Source: Chara braunii
Lineage: Eukaryota > Streptophyta > Charophyceae > Charales > Characeae
Direction: 5' to 3'
Length of the DNA stretch: 39,709 bases
Assembly: GCA_003427395.1 (NCBI GenBank)
Contig: BFEA01000331.1
Location: 206,594 to 246,302 of the forward strand
Numbering within the stretch: the first letter of the stretch is position 1; the number at the start of each line of letters is the position of its first letter. Under the pieces are notes generated by a model. The model was not told the origin of the DNA. It did not search any database and saw nothing but the letters and a program-made list of their open reading frames with translations. Position numbers and translations under genes: made by a program. Positions 29,471 to 39,667 of the stretch are shown here, piece by piece.

Positions 29471-30513
29471 CTAGACAGGAGTCAAAGGGACGTTTGATCT
29501 GTCTTTCTTCAAAATGTCTGAAGGGGTGATCGCCCGAAGGTCGACACCGGCCTCGTATGCTGTGCCTCCATGCTTGGTGAGGTCGAGACCCCGCTGCTCT
29601 TCCTCGGGAGGTACACGAAGAACACCAAAAATCTTTAGCACTCCGAAGAATAAACTCATCGTCCCAGAGACCCAGGCGATGATACAAATGGCATATAGGA
29701 GCTGCACGCCCAGCATCTTTCCACCTCCACCATGGAACAACCCATAGTGTGTCGCGTTGCTTACAATAGAGTCCATGACGTACGATCGTTTGGCAAAGAG
29801 CCCCACCGCCGCCACCCCCCACAAACCACACCCTCCGTGTAATGGAGCAGCATCCACAGGGTCATCTACCTTGATTAACAGAAGGAGTGCGCTACCGGCC
29901 AAGTATACTACCCCACCGATAACACCAATGACGATGGCTGCCCATGGTTCGACCACACTGCATCCCGCTGTGATTGACACCAACCCGCCGAGAGCACCAT
30001 TGCAAACGGCCATAGCATCCCAGGTCCCTGAAGTTAACTTCTTGAGGAACAAGCTGCTCAGGCCTGCCGATGCGGCTGCAAGGGTGGTAGTTACAGCAAC
30101 TCGTCCGACAACTCCCGCACTCCCGACAATTGCGAGCATGGAGCCTGGGTTGAACCCATACCAGCCAAACCAGAGCAAGAATGTTCCCAGAACTACCAAT
30201 GTTGCAGAGTGACCTCTCATCTCTGTTGCAGCTCCTCGTCGGTCAAACCGTCCAATTCGTGGCCCGACAATGACCGCCCCCCAGAATCCAGCTACTCCAC
30301 CCACCATATGAACAACACCAGAGCCGGCGAAGTCAATGGCCCCAACACCACGGAAAGGGGAAGCTTTCAACGCAGAAAGCCACCCCTGACTATTCCAGAC
30401 CCAGTGCACGACAACTGGGTAGACGAGACCAGTAAGGAAGAAGGAATAACCCAGGTAAGAGACGAAAGACGTTCGCTCTGCCACTGACCCGCTGACAATG
30501 GTTGCAGAAGCCG
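29471..30513 (-). CDS. AMT1: AMT1-type ammonium transporter, 3' exon (partial)
   Basis: A 347-codon exon covering about the last two thirds of a plant AMT1 channel, which carries ammonium across the plasma membrane as a trimer. Visible family signatures: SGSVAERT, GAIDFAGSGVVHMVGG (conserved Asp and first pore His), GPRIGRFD, RGHSATLVVLGTFLLWFGWY with GFNPGS, CNGALGGLVSITAGC, EPWAAI, LHGGCGLWG (second pore His) and GLFHGGGG. The C-terminus has GLDLTKHGG, whose Thr (29576-29578) matches the regulatory phospho-threonine of plant AMT1. The exon start is set at a good acceptor, CCTTTTCAG before 30513; the open frame upstream of it to 30607 is intron. Exons for the first two or three membrane segments were not found up to 39709. 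No frame break, so it looks functional. Confidence 0.93.
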
Positions 30514-30845
30514 CTGAAAAGGCACCGAACAGACCAGATGAGGACACACACAAAACATGTGTGAGAAGGGATTGCCAAGATAGCCAAGAAAAAAATAGCC
30601 TTAACATACAGCCACAAAGTGGTCTTTCCTGGAAAATGGGGTTGAGCGCTGAAATTCACAAAGTCGATCTATGGATAATGGGAACACATTTGGGCTGAAG
30701 GATGACAGCCTGCCAACAGACAAACCTTGACGTGGACACGATCTCCAGGTGTGGGACGCTAGAGGCTCTTGTGTCCACGAGGTTGTTCTGGTGATTGCAC
30801 ACTTGTTTCTCAAGCAAGCTTTGCATAGCGTATACATAGATCAGT

Positions 30846-30910
30846 CGATGGCGTAGCTCAATAGGTTCAGTGTAGCGCACGATGAGAATGAGGTCCGGAG
30901 TTCAATACCA
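30846..30910 (+). mobile_element. tRNA-like SINE head
   Basis: GGCGTAGCTCAATAGG (box A-like) and GGAGTTCAATACC (box B-like) at tRNA spacing. It is followed by a duplicated unit of about 200 bp (30920 on) that may be its body. Intron or upstream region of the transporter gene. Confidence 0.55.
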
Positions 30911-30919
30911 AATCATGAC

Positions 30920-31360
30920 TAGCTGGGGCGCAGGTTGGATATAAGTCTGAGAAGTGATCATTAGCCTAGGGTCCCCTGAGCACAGTCGAGGACAGAGGTT
31001 AGATGGAACGGTTGGGGGGCCTAGTACACACCGATGTCCAAGAGACTGATGTNGGGGGGGAGGAGGGGGGGGATTGCTTGTGAGCCCCAAGACGAGTGGG
31101 ATAACCTGTGCCCCCGATTCAGTTCTGATCAGGTGGGGAGATCATAATAGTGGTATAAAGAATAGCTGGGATGCGGGTTGGATATAAGTCAGATGGAAAG
31201 ATCGTAGCCTTAGGGTCTCAGGCGCATGGTCAAGGATAGAGGTAACAGGAACAGTAGGGTGGCCTAGTACGTACCGATGTCTGAGACCAATACTAATAGG
31301 GGGGAGGGGTCGCGGGTGAGCCCAAGACAGACGAGTGGGATAAACTGCTTCCCGGGATAA
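30920..31360 (+). repeat. Diverged tandem duplication, period about 243 bp
   Basis: AGCTGGG...GGTTGGATATAAGTC, GGCCTAGTAC..ACCGATGTC and GACGAGTGGGATAA occur in both units (30920-31118, 31163-31360). N at 31033 within a G-run marks an unresolved base. Confidence 0.8.
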
Positions 31361-32031
31361 TAAAATCGATCAACATTACAACCAACCAACAACGATCATA
31401 ATGACAATGGCACAACCATAGTGTACACACGACATAACAACTTAGGGTAGGGACAGAATAGGTCCGTCTATGGGACTTGTAGAGAAGGCCTACACCTAGT
31501 GTCCAAAGTACCCATGCGACAAGGCTCGTCTGACAATGCCTCGATCAGGGCTGAGTAGGGTAAGTGGGACTCTGCTTAGCCCTGGTACCTGGAACCGCTG
31601 TCTGGTCAGGTCACCCCCGTTGAGAGAACTGGAGGGTGACGATCCTGAGTGGTAGACATTGAGGTAGGATTGTGGAAGTGGGGGTGTGCTGGGAAGAAAT
31701 CACGAGTGTGGTAGGTCGGGAGGGAGTCTCATAGGAATATGGGCCTCTATAGACCATCGGGATAGCCACATGGCCGATTGCCAAAGGCGACTGTCATATC
31801 TCCAGAATCTGACCTCTACAACAACCTGGGCTTAAAAAAAAAAAAAAAAAAGAAAGAAAAAAAAAAAAGAAGAAAACCAACAACAACAAACAACAAAAGG
31901 GGCTGTCCAAGCTTTTCCTTGCTGTTGATTCTTGAATATAATATGGGGTCTAAACTTCACAACATACCGCCACGTAGTCCGCTTGATGTTGTTCTTTTTC
32001 CTTTGCTTCACCTTTTTGTTCTTCCCTTTTT
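31361..32031. other. Non-coding stretch
   Basis: No gene seen. An A-rich run lies at 31832-31880. The rest is unique-looking sequence. Confidence 0.5.
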
Positions 32032-32171
32032 AAATCCTTGACGGGGAAGTCCCTCGGGACATCCATTCAAATTGGAACGATACAGAGAAGATTCTGCGCA
32101 AGGATGACACGCATAAATCAAGAAATGGTCCAAAAAAAAATAAAAAATAAAAATCCTTGACGGGGAAGTCC
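32032..32171 (+). pseudogene. U6 snRNA retrocopy 2 with target-site duplication
   Basis: U6 body at about 32049-32132 (GTCCCTCGGGACATCC, TTGGAACGATACAGAGAAGA, GCGCAAGGATGACACGCA, GAAATGGTCC) lacks about 10 bases of the AGCATGGCCC segment. An A-rich tail follows. The 21-bp sequence AAATCCTTGACGGGGAAGTCC stands at both 32032-32052 and 32151-32171, the mark of LINE-type target-primed insertion. The last bases of the duplication overlap the U6 5' end. Not an active gene. Confidence 0.92.
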
Positions 32172-32189
32172 AACAGCAGGCTAGTGATA

Positions 32190-32235
32190 AGATCTATTGG
32201 TGGGGAGCTGCACCTGCCTGTGTCCCATTTAACAC
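32190..32235 (-). repeat. Dispersed retro-repeat core, copy 4
   Basis: Plus-strand CTATTGGTGGGGAGCTGCACCTGCCTGTGTCCCAT matches the core in part; short and diverged. The U6 retrocopy inserted just beside it. Confidence 0.6.
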
Positions 32236-32513
32236 AGAGCCTTTTGAAAGTATTTCCTATGTTCAGGCTGCAGAACACCTGTCTTGCAGCAAATCAACAA
32301 GCACATTCAACTAGCAGACGTGCAGAGTTGCAAACAGTGCAAAGCAGGCACAAGACTAAACAAACAGAGAAAAAAAACTTGAAAAAAGTATGACTAACTT
32401 TGAAGTTTGAACTTTGAATTTAAGTAATTTAAGTTCATAACTTCATATAACTTAAAAGTTCACACTTTGAACGTCAGAGTCTTTAGACTGGCTAGACTGG
32501 CAGCACTGCCAGT

Positions 32514-32514
<1 letters not shown>

Positions 32515-32589
<75 letters not shown>
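32515..32589 (+). repeat. (CT)n microsatellite
   Basis: About 74 bp of alternating CT. Confidence 0.95.
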
Positions 32590-32591
<2 letters not shown>

Positions 32592-32712
32592 CAACAAGCA
32601 GCAGTGGCTGGCTGCCCTTCAAAACATCCGCTTTGAAATTGAGCAGGCCTGTGTGAAACCCGCGCCAAAAACCTGCAGTGTCTTGTGTCCGGGCCACTAC
32701 GCCCTGCCCGGT

Positions 32713-32799
32713 GGGGTGAAAGGACACTAAAAAATCACCCCGTTATTTTCCAAGGGGCGGCTAGGACCCGAAAAATGTCCTGGGCCGCCCCTTTTTTTT
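32713..32799 (+). other. Two adjacent GC-rich hairpins ending in T8
   Basis: Hairpin 1: GGGGTGA (32713-32719) with TCACCCC (32735-32741). Hairpin 2: AAGGGGCGGC (32752-32761) with GCCGCCCCTT (32784-32793) plus an inner AGGAC/GTCCT stem, followed by T bases at 32792-32799. Structured-RNA-like, with a Pol III-type T-run. Confidence 0.5.
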
Positions 32800-33107
32800 C
32801 ATTTTTGCCCTGGGGCCGTCCATCCAGACATCACGGATCGGACACCGGACGTGGGCATGTTGTTCCGGACTGTCTGGAACCCGGTCTGGATGGCCGGTCG
32901 GTTACCATGCCAGAGAGTGTTTCCATCTCGATGGTTTTGTGTTCGAGGTTGGTGTGTTGATTTGCGGGCATGCATGTGACGCACGGGGTAACGTGCATGA
33001 ACTGGTTTCTGAGCCCCTTCCTTTTTTGTTGGGTGCTTTCTTGGTGACCCAGCTTGATCTAATCCAGTTCCAGTTCCTCTACCCGGTCCAGATTGCATTT
33101 CCGGCGG

Positions 33108-33260
33108 ATGGTGATGTCGGGTTCAGGTCCTCTTGGTTCTGGTTCTCCGAGCCCTTTGATGTTCGCAGAGCTTGTCCTTGATGGGCCTCAACGCATGGGA
33201 CATGTCGGCCAACTCCGACCTGTTGTTTTTGCATTTTTGGAAATTGTCTTTGTATTTTGC
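33108..33260 (-). pseudogene. Possible coding remnant
   Basis: The minus-strand frame reads YKDNFQKCKNNRSELADMSH then LRPIKDKLCEHQRARRTR before a stop, a helical charged pattern like a coiled-coil end. No upstream continuation or family was recognised. It may be a retroelement gag remnant. Confidence 0.2.
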
Positions 33261-33743
33261 TGAGCTTTTTACGTAAGATTTACGCGTGCCTTAGCGAGCG
33301 CGCTCGGAATTCTTTTTCCTTCGGGTTTTCCGAATACCAGAAATCACGGGTGCCTATTGGGACACTTTGCAACGACTCATTTCTTTGTGCATGTACATTT
33401 TGGAGATGTCCCTGCAAGCCCGTGAAATTTTTATTGATGGATGATAGAATAAGCATCGGCATAGGAACTCATTCGCCTTAGACCCTGCGCGGGGAAATTT
33501 CTTTCGAACTGTTCAATTTCAATTCGGGTTTAGGAATTATGTGCAACTTCACTGGCATTTCACATAACTGTTTTGGTGTCTTTTTAATTTTGCGCACATG
33601 CATCTTTCTGTGCCGCACCTTGCATTGAATCTTTCCTCGCTTCCCCAGCCCCTTTCTTCGCACCATCATCAGCAAACTATGATTGTCTTTTTCTCATCCC
33701 TTCGCGCTTTTTCTCTCTTTTTGTGTCTGCTGAATCTTGGGCT

Positions 33744-34149
33744 AGCGTTGGGGAGCTAGATGTGCAGATCCATTTAGCCGCTGTGGAAGCACCCGTTAAC
33801 TGCGGGATATGTGGCCCGTATAGGTGGACGGGAGGGAGTACCAGTGGTAAGGGTTTGTGCTGATTGGCGAGAGCGAGGTGTGCGAGAATTCGTCGTGTCT
33901 GTGTGGTGTTGTGTGTGGTGTGTGTTGAGTTGGACACTACAGCCTTGCAGGGGTGGGGTGGATATCACGACCGGTATGGTTCCACTTTTGAACACCGTGT
34001 CCTGGCTGTAGTGGTTAAGATACCTGGCTCTTGAGGCCGAGGTAATCCGTACTTGCACGGTGGAGGACGTCGGGCTCATGCTGGGATGGGTAGCGCCGTC
34101 CTGTAACTTCAGCGTTGGGGAGCTAGATGTGCAGATCCATTTAGCTGCT
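33744..34149 (+). repeat. 39-bp direct repeats flanking a 328-bp segment
   Basis: 33744-33782 and 34111-34149 share GCGTTGGGGAGCTAGATGTG and CAGATCCATTTAGC with one mismatch. The segment between contains a weakly tRNA-like stretch (TAGTGGTTAAGATACCTGG near 34010). Confidence 0.7.
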
Positions 34150-35431
34150 TGCTCCATATTGCTTCGCATAACCTCCTTTCCCGCCTTCATCTACACGCAG
34201 GAAGGCCCTACTGATCCCTCGAGTAACTGTAGAAGTCGGACGGTAGTGTGTAAGGAGGCTCTGAACCCTTCACACTGCGATCCGATTTGGTACAGAGTAC
34301 TTCACACGGATCAACATGGCTTTCCCGCGGGGCTCTCCCCTTCTCATCTCTCCCCTCTTCCACCCCTCATCATCATTCTCTCTCCCTCGTTTTCACAACT
34401 ATAAAACTCGCAAGCACATCGTTTTTGCTCTCTCACAATACATCGGTCAACTATGTTGCAGTAGTGGGTAGCTGAGGTGGTGATCAGCGAGTAGCGAAGT
34501 CCTGAGGAGTCGTCTGCAACTTTGTAGGATTGCACGCTGGATCGCTGCGATGCACTGCAGGATCCTGGCGAATCCGCGTAGTAGTTGAGTGGATGGGTTG
34601 ACGATTGTTGGGGTTTAGCGCTGGATACGTGGCAACCAAGATCGCTAGTGCTCGAGCAAGGTGAGGTGTGCTTGGTGGTTGGTAGAATTTACGCTTATCC
34701 TCTACTTCTTTTTCTATTTGGAGTAAAGTTGCATGGCGAAATGCCAGTTTCCCTTATTAATCGAGCCAGTGTATATTCTTTTCTCCTTTCTTCCTCTTTC
34801 TTGCTCTCTTTCTGTGGATGTACGAGTGAATGAATGGTGGTTGTGCGTGCATGATTTGCGATGGTTGCATGCGTGTGAGTGTGTCCTTGAGTCTCGCCTT
34901 TCATTTCACCCTCCCCCGTTTTTATGATCTCGCTGGGCGAGGATCTTCAAAACGCGAGAGCCAACGAAATTCATTTATTGAGACGAATGTTTTATGGATG
35001 CCAGTGTATGATCTTTCCCCCTTAGATCTTGACAGGGTTGATGTGTTGGTGAGGGATGAATGGATGGATCCGGCTCTCTTTTGTTGGATGGATGCGGCTC
35101 TCTTTTGTTTTCTTCCCGGGTAGGAACTTTCCTGGAGACATCCTCTGCGCTCTAAATCAATGAAGTCGGTCCACCTCTCGGTACAATCTTTCACTTGCAA
35201 GAAGAGTGTAACGACGAGATCGGTCGTGTCTCCGCTGATTACGAACGCGAAGCACCCCATTAGGCATCTGCCTCCTTTCTATCTTCATTTCGAATGAATG
35301 CCCCCCTTTTGTGTGATTAGAAGTATGATCTGTCTGTGGACATGATCGAAGGGTTTTTGAATAGGCAACCCCTCGACCTGCACAACTCATGAAGATCTTT
35401 TATCTTCTTGTCGCTTGAAAAGGAAATGTCC
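34150..35431. other. Non-coding stretch
   Basis: No recognisable gene. Only short chance frames are present, with a small direct repeat GGATGCGGCTCTCTTTTGTT near 35065-35110. Confidence 0.4.
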
Positions 35432-35434
35432 ATC

Positions 35435-35642
35435 CTATGCAATGATCCGAGTATTTTTGTTGTCAGCACTCATAACCTGTCTTCGTTTTCTCTCTTTTTG
35501 AACAACCCGTGATTGCCTGTTCAGAAACTTCTTCCTGAACTCATCCATCAGCTTCCTGGGTAATTCCCCTTCAGGCAGGGCATCATCCCTGAAACTCGCG
35601 CCACATTTCACAATTTCCTCTACATAGGCAATTCCGAAGTTA
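35435..35642 (-). CDS. Possible C-terminal exon of unknown protein
   Basis: The minus-strand frame FGIAYVEEIVKCGASFRDDA, LPRKLMDEFRKKFLNRQSRV, QKERKRRQVMSADNKNTRII then stop has coding-like composition with a basic helical end. Upstream of about 35642 the frame enters a short tandem repeat and then low-complexity sequence. No clear splice acceptor was fixed and no family recognised. Confidence 0.25.
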
Positions 35643-35644
35643 AT

Positions 35645-35708
35645 GGATGTTGATCGCCTTGTTTTGTGACCGGTGGATGGAGGTTGATCGCCTGGTTTTG
35701 TGACCCGT
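35645..35708 (+). repeat. Tandem repeat of about 32 bp, two copies
   Basis: GTTGATCGCC(T)TG(G)TTTTGTGACC(C/G)GTGGATG occurs twice. Confidence 0.8.
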
Positions 35709-35886
35709 GGATGCATGTGTATTGGCCATGTGTCCTGAGCCAGCGGAGCCAACGAGGCGCCGCCTTCTCGAACATCCCCGCCAACCACCTTTCCTGTACA
35801 ACGAGGAAAGGACACGTATCTGCGAGTGGGATGTACGAGAAGCAATAGCCAAATCGGTGGCCCTTATCATTTTCCCTCTTTCTTTC

Positions 35887-36280
35887 TTTTTTTTTTTTTT
35901 TTTTTTTAATACCGGGGCCATTACCCGGCTTCTGCTAAGAATAGGATCATGAACAATTTCTAGCCTATTAGACAAAAGACCTCATGAGATAGGCTGAAGT
36001 TCAGAAAAAGTCTGAAGAAGCTTCAAAAAATATGAGAGCGGAGGTTAAAAGCTGAACCCACCTACTATCCAAAACTCCCCCCCTCAACAGACGAAACGTC
36101 GGTCCAGGCTTTCAGTCCTCATACCAGGACTCACTTGATCTCATACCCCCTTCTGCTAGGGTGGCAGGGCACCACAACCTTCCCCAGTACTGACCAACCT
36201 AGTTCTGACGGACAGGAAGGGCCTTCCTCCCTCGACATCTCCCTTAGCGGCAAGCCCCTGAAACACAGTGTTCTGTTTTT
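35887..36280 (-). mobile_element. Poly(A) retroelement of the dispersed repeat family (first unit)
   Basis: On the minus strand the body 36270-35910 ends AGCCGGGTAATGGCCCCGG-TATT and an A19 tail (35887-35905). Plus-strand 36061-36270 matches 19925-20215 in the nested element, for example GCTTTCAGTCCTCATACCAG and AGTTCTGACGGACAGGAAG. No coding domain. Confidence 0.7.
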
Positions 36281-36410
36281 TTTTTTTTTTGGACACCCGT
36301 GCTACATAGCAGTGCTGGTAGGAGCAGGCCCTGCTAGCACCAGGGGGGAGGCTCCATCTATTGGTGGGGAGCATCACCTGCTGGAAAGCGGGTCCAGCGT
36401 CCCATATACA
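36281..36410 (-). mobile_element. Dispersed retro-repeat core, copy 5, with A15 tail
   Basis: On the minus strand: GGGACGCTGGACCCGCTTTC, CAGCAGGTGATGCTCCCC, ACCAATAGATGGAGCCT, ...GTGTCC then an A-run (36281-36295). A 5'-truncated copy sitting next to the unit at 35887-36280. Confidence 0.75.
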
Positions 36411-36599
36411 GGACGATACAGACAAATGTGGAGAAAGTAATCGGGAGGTGCCTGCCAGCATTGATTCCTCTGGGCTTCAGAGGATTGACTGAGCAGGGTT
36501 AGTGCAAGAGGGATCTCTCTGCTGATACAAGCTGGAACCCCCTCCTGTCACTCCACTCCACCTCCCAGCCCCAAGCATGCGAAATCAGAACCCCTTGGC

Positions 36600-37008
36600 C
36601 GGTAGCAAACCCTGCTGGAAAGCGGGTCCAGCTTCCCTGTCCCAACAGCAAATTATATACAAGTTGTGGAGGGTAGCACAAGCCAAATGTAAGCCGGGCA
36701 TGGTCAGCATCCTCAGTCGGCAACCCCAGTCTGCAGCAGTCCTGACCCCACCTTCATCCTTTCCCAGCCCACCGGTTGGCTGCTGCAGTTCTGCACCCTC
36801 CAGCATGTGACGCTGCTTATGCTGCTCCATACCACTGCGAATCCACCATGGAGAGATTATGGGGATGGGGTGGAAAGAGATCGGGGAACTCCGAGGGAGG
36901 GCGCCGCGCGACTGTTGGATCCACCTTAGTCCACTGCTTGAAGCAGCTGGTATAGTCCCTCCTAAACTCGTCGTGAAGCCAATTTTGCAGGTTAAGATCT
37001 TGTAGCAA
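36600..37008 (-). pseudogene. LINE ORF2 C-terminal end plus 3' region
   Basis: The minus-strand frame 36817-37008 (LLQDLNLQNWLHDEFRRDYT, SEFPDLFPPHPHNLSMVDSQ) aligns with the end of the LINE at 22558-22749 (FKRDYG..., SPDLFPDFFSPSDLALVNLQ). Below its stop, 36605-36645 contains a piece of the dispersed repeat core (GGACCCGCTTTCCAGCAGG). This ties the core to a LINE 3' region. The upstream coding part was not recognised. Confidence 0.65.
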
Positions 37009-37672
37009 TTCGGGTTTCGTGGTTGTTGATACTCATTTCCCTCCCTACTCGGTTTTGCTTCCTTTCAACGAGTTGATTGTCATCACGTGGCTGACGGTTG
37101 CTCCTGCCATCGCACGCTGTGCAGGGATTGTCACCACACGGAGAGCTTTTAAGCCCAAGGGTTCAACTATTGGACACATGGTGAACAAGACTTCAAGGAG
37201 AAGGCAGGGAGACTGAGACCCTCCTACTGTGATTCTGAGCTCTGTGAAGAACGCCATCAGTCCCACGTTCCAAACGTGCGCTCCTCTTCCTCTTCGACCA
37301 GGGAAAAGGAAACAAGCTGCGCGCGATCAGCACCCCTACCACTGGCTCGGGCAGTTGTAAAAAAAAAAGAAAAAAAAGAAGATATTTTTTGGATTAGATA
37401 GTCGTTGGGGAAGGACTCTTTTCTGTTTTTCCCGCCTTTGTTTGTTGCTCGATATCTGGGACCACACGTGAGCTTTCAGTTCTGTCTGTCTCCAGAGTCC
37501 AAACTCATTTTTCCAAAAATCCTTGGCACACCCTATTTTGCCGCTTTCCAGACCCCTTTCCCCGCTTTAGTCACTCCGACGGGAAAGCTGTGCAAGGGGT
37601 GAGGTTGCTATCGGGAGTGCAACATGTATGTGTGCTGAATCAGATGTGAATTGAACAGCATCATTGCACAAC

Positions 37673-37775
37673 CATCTTCACCTGAATAGAACACCCGGTC
37701 ATTATAGCTATAATTCGGGCAACTTCCAGACCAGATGCATTGATAATGACCGGGCATTTTATGCAGGTGAAGACA
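37673..37775. mobile_element. Foldback (MITE-like) element, copy 3
   Basis: TCTTCACCTGAATAGAACAC + CCGGTCATTA (about 37675-37704) pairs with TAATGACCGGGCATTTTATG + CAGGTGAAGA (about 37743-37773) with about four mismatches. TATAGCTATA lies inside. It shares GAATAGAAC..CGGTC(A/G)TTATAGCT with copies 1 and 2. Confidence 0.75.
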
Positions 37776-37996
37776 GCAGTACCGAGCGATCTCTCGCTAC
37801 CTTCTTTGGTTGGAGGGAAGGTAGTGACGGCGCTGGAAGAAAGTCGGCTGGTGGGGAGTGAACGACAACTTGGGGAGGTACCTGTGAGGGAGGGAGAAGG
37901 TGATGGCTGAGGCAGAAGTGGCCAGAGAGTGGAAGGAGCACGAGCAGCCAAGAAGAAGAAGACCTACCAAAGCTTTGTTGAGAGGAATTGAGCTAG

Positions 37997-38180
37997 AGTG
38001 AAGTGCTTCCCTAACGCTGGTCTTGGTTGTTCTCGCATATTGATTTGTTATTGGATCTATGCCTGTTGTTTCGTTGGATGCAAGCTGCTAGTGAAGTGCT
38101 TTCCTAACCCTAGTCTTCATGCTCTCGCATATTGATTTGTCATTGGATTTCTGCCGGTTGTTTCATTGGATGCAAGTTAC
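37997..38180 (+). repeat. Tandem duplication, period 93 bp
   Basis: AGTGAAGTGCTT.CCTAAC, CTCGCATATTGATTTGT and TTGGATGCAAG occur in both units (37997-38089, 38090-38180). Confidence 0.85.
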
Positions 38181-39090
38181 TCTGTCAATTTTTGTAGACG
38201 TCAATTAGGCCTAAGGTAGGAAAATCGGTGCATAAACCTTATAACTTCTGGTGGAAAGGCTCCCCCCGGTTGTCCGGGTGTGGGCGGTGTTTCCTGCCTA
38301 ACTGGGGACCTGTAGACACAGAGTGGACTCTATCCCAACAAGATTGACCCTTCCAGAGTAAAAACTCCTTCCTGGAGGACAGAGGTTGTCGGCCTACTCT
38401 GGGACCTGCGTACCCAGGGTGGACCCCGTCTCAGTAAGGCAAATCACGGGGTTAGCACGTATTAAGGGTCTAGTGTGGACAGAGTTCAGACACTACTTGG
38501 CCACCTCATCCTGTCCATGATGTTAAAGAATTCCTGAGGGCTTCCTTAAACTGTCGGTTGGCCAGTGTAGTTGTCAAAGCTTATCCGTGTGAAGGGCTCG
38601 TTGAACAAGGCAATTGGGGAAGTACGTGTCACTAGGAAGTTTGAATTGTGAGTTAGCATCTGTGTGGTAGGAGGGAAGTGGAACGAACGTCATTGACTGG
38701 ACCGGTAGTTGTACTCACCTGAGACCATGGATGATTATCCCGTTTTCGCCTTCACCTTCACTTTCACTTTCACTTTCTCTGTTTTGTGGCATCCGCTTTC
38801 GCGGATGATATTCCCCACTCGGCTTCTTTAGAATCTGTCGCACCCATACTATGGAACAACGGAATGGGACAGAAGTTCAAGAGCCAGGGGTAGAATTTTG
38901 AAGAGCACAAGAAGAAAGAAAAGGAGATTTTGCCTCAAGCTCTTTTTCTTCTTCCTCTTGAGTGGGAAAGAGAGAGGGCGAAGACTTCACCTTGGTACTT
39001 TGGGAGTCAGGCTCCCTGACTCAAGGTCTGAGTACAGGAGGTTGGAGAGAGTGAAGTGGAGGAGAGACTGTTATTATTTGTTGCTGCCTC
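38181..39090. other. Non-coding stretch
   Basis: No gene seen. A degenerate pair GGGACCTG..GACACAGAGTGGAC / GGGACCTGCGTACCCAGGGTGGAC lies near 38305 and 38400, and a short CTTTCA repeat at 38748-38776. Confidence 0.5.
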
Positions 39091-39299
39091 ACTGTTCTTC
39101 TTCTTCTTCTTCTTCTTCTTCTTCTTCCTTCTTCTTTTTCTTCTTCTTCCTTCTTCTTCTTCTTCTTCTTCTTCTTCTTCTTCTTCTTCTTCTTTCTTTC
39201 TTTCTTTCTTCTTCTTCTTCCTTCTTCTTCTTCTTCTTCTTTCTTCTTCTTCTTCTTCTTCTTCTTCTTCTTCTTCTTCTTTCTTCTTCTTCTTCTTCT

Positions 39300-39334
<35 letters not shown>

Positions 39335-39367
39335 CTTCTTCTTCTTCTTCTTCTTCTTCTTCTTCTT
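39091..39367 (+). repeat. Long (TTC)n microsatellite
   Basis: About 275 bp of TTC repeats with a few TTTC and TTCC interruptions, polypurine on the minus strand. Poly-Glu/Phe/Ser frames over it are artefacts. Confidence 0.95.
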
Positions 39368-39667
39368 GTGATCCTCCTCCCCCTCCTCCCATTCCTCCAT
39401 CTTCCACCTGATATTTTTTATCTGTGTATGGTCATAGCAGGGACCTGAGTCACTTTGTCATTTATGGTGCATTTTCAGATGAAGTCCTATCTGATTTGAG
39501 TCTTCCACTTTGCCGCAGTGCATAGTTTTGTCAGGTTGGTGATCGCCTGAACCTGCCTTGCCACCAGACAATTCTGGACATGCAACACCCTCATTTGAAT
39601 AATAGCTTATGAAGCCGTTGAGCCAGGCAGGTGATGATTTGAGCGGTACGTTGTGAGGAGAGCGAAT

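Noticed and set aside
29514-30487. Plus-strand frames over the ammonium transporter
   Set aside because: Shadows of the conserved minus-strand exon.
30514-30607. Start of the transporter at the ATG at 30607
   Set aside because: The residues before 30513 do not match the AMT family, and a good splice acceptor lies exactly where family similarity begins.
33990-34080. Possible intact tRNA gene near TAGTGGTTAAGATACCTGG
   Set aside because: No acceptor stem or proper box B was found, so only a weak tRNA resemblance remains.
34495-34530. CTGAGGAGTC resembling a second hammerhead core
   Set aside because: No GAAA box or helix II partner follows at the right distance.
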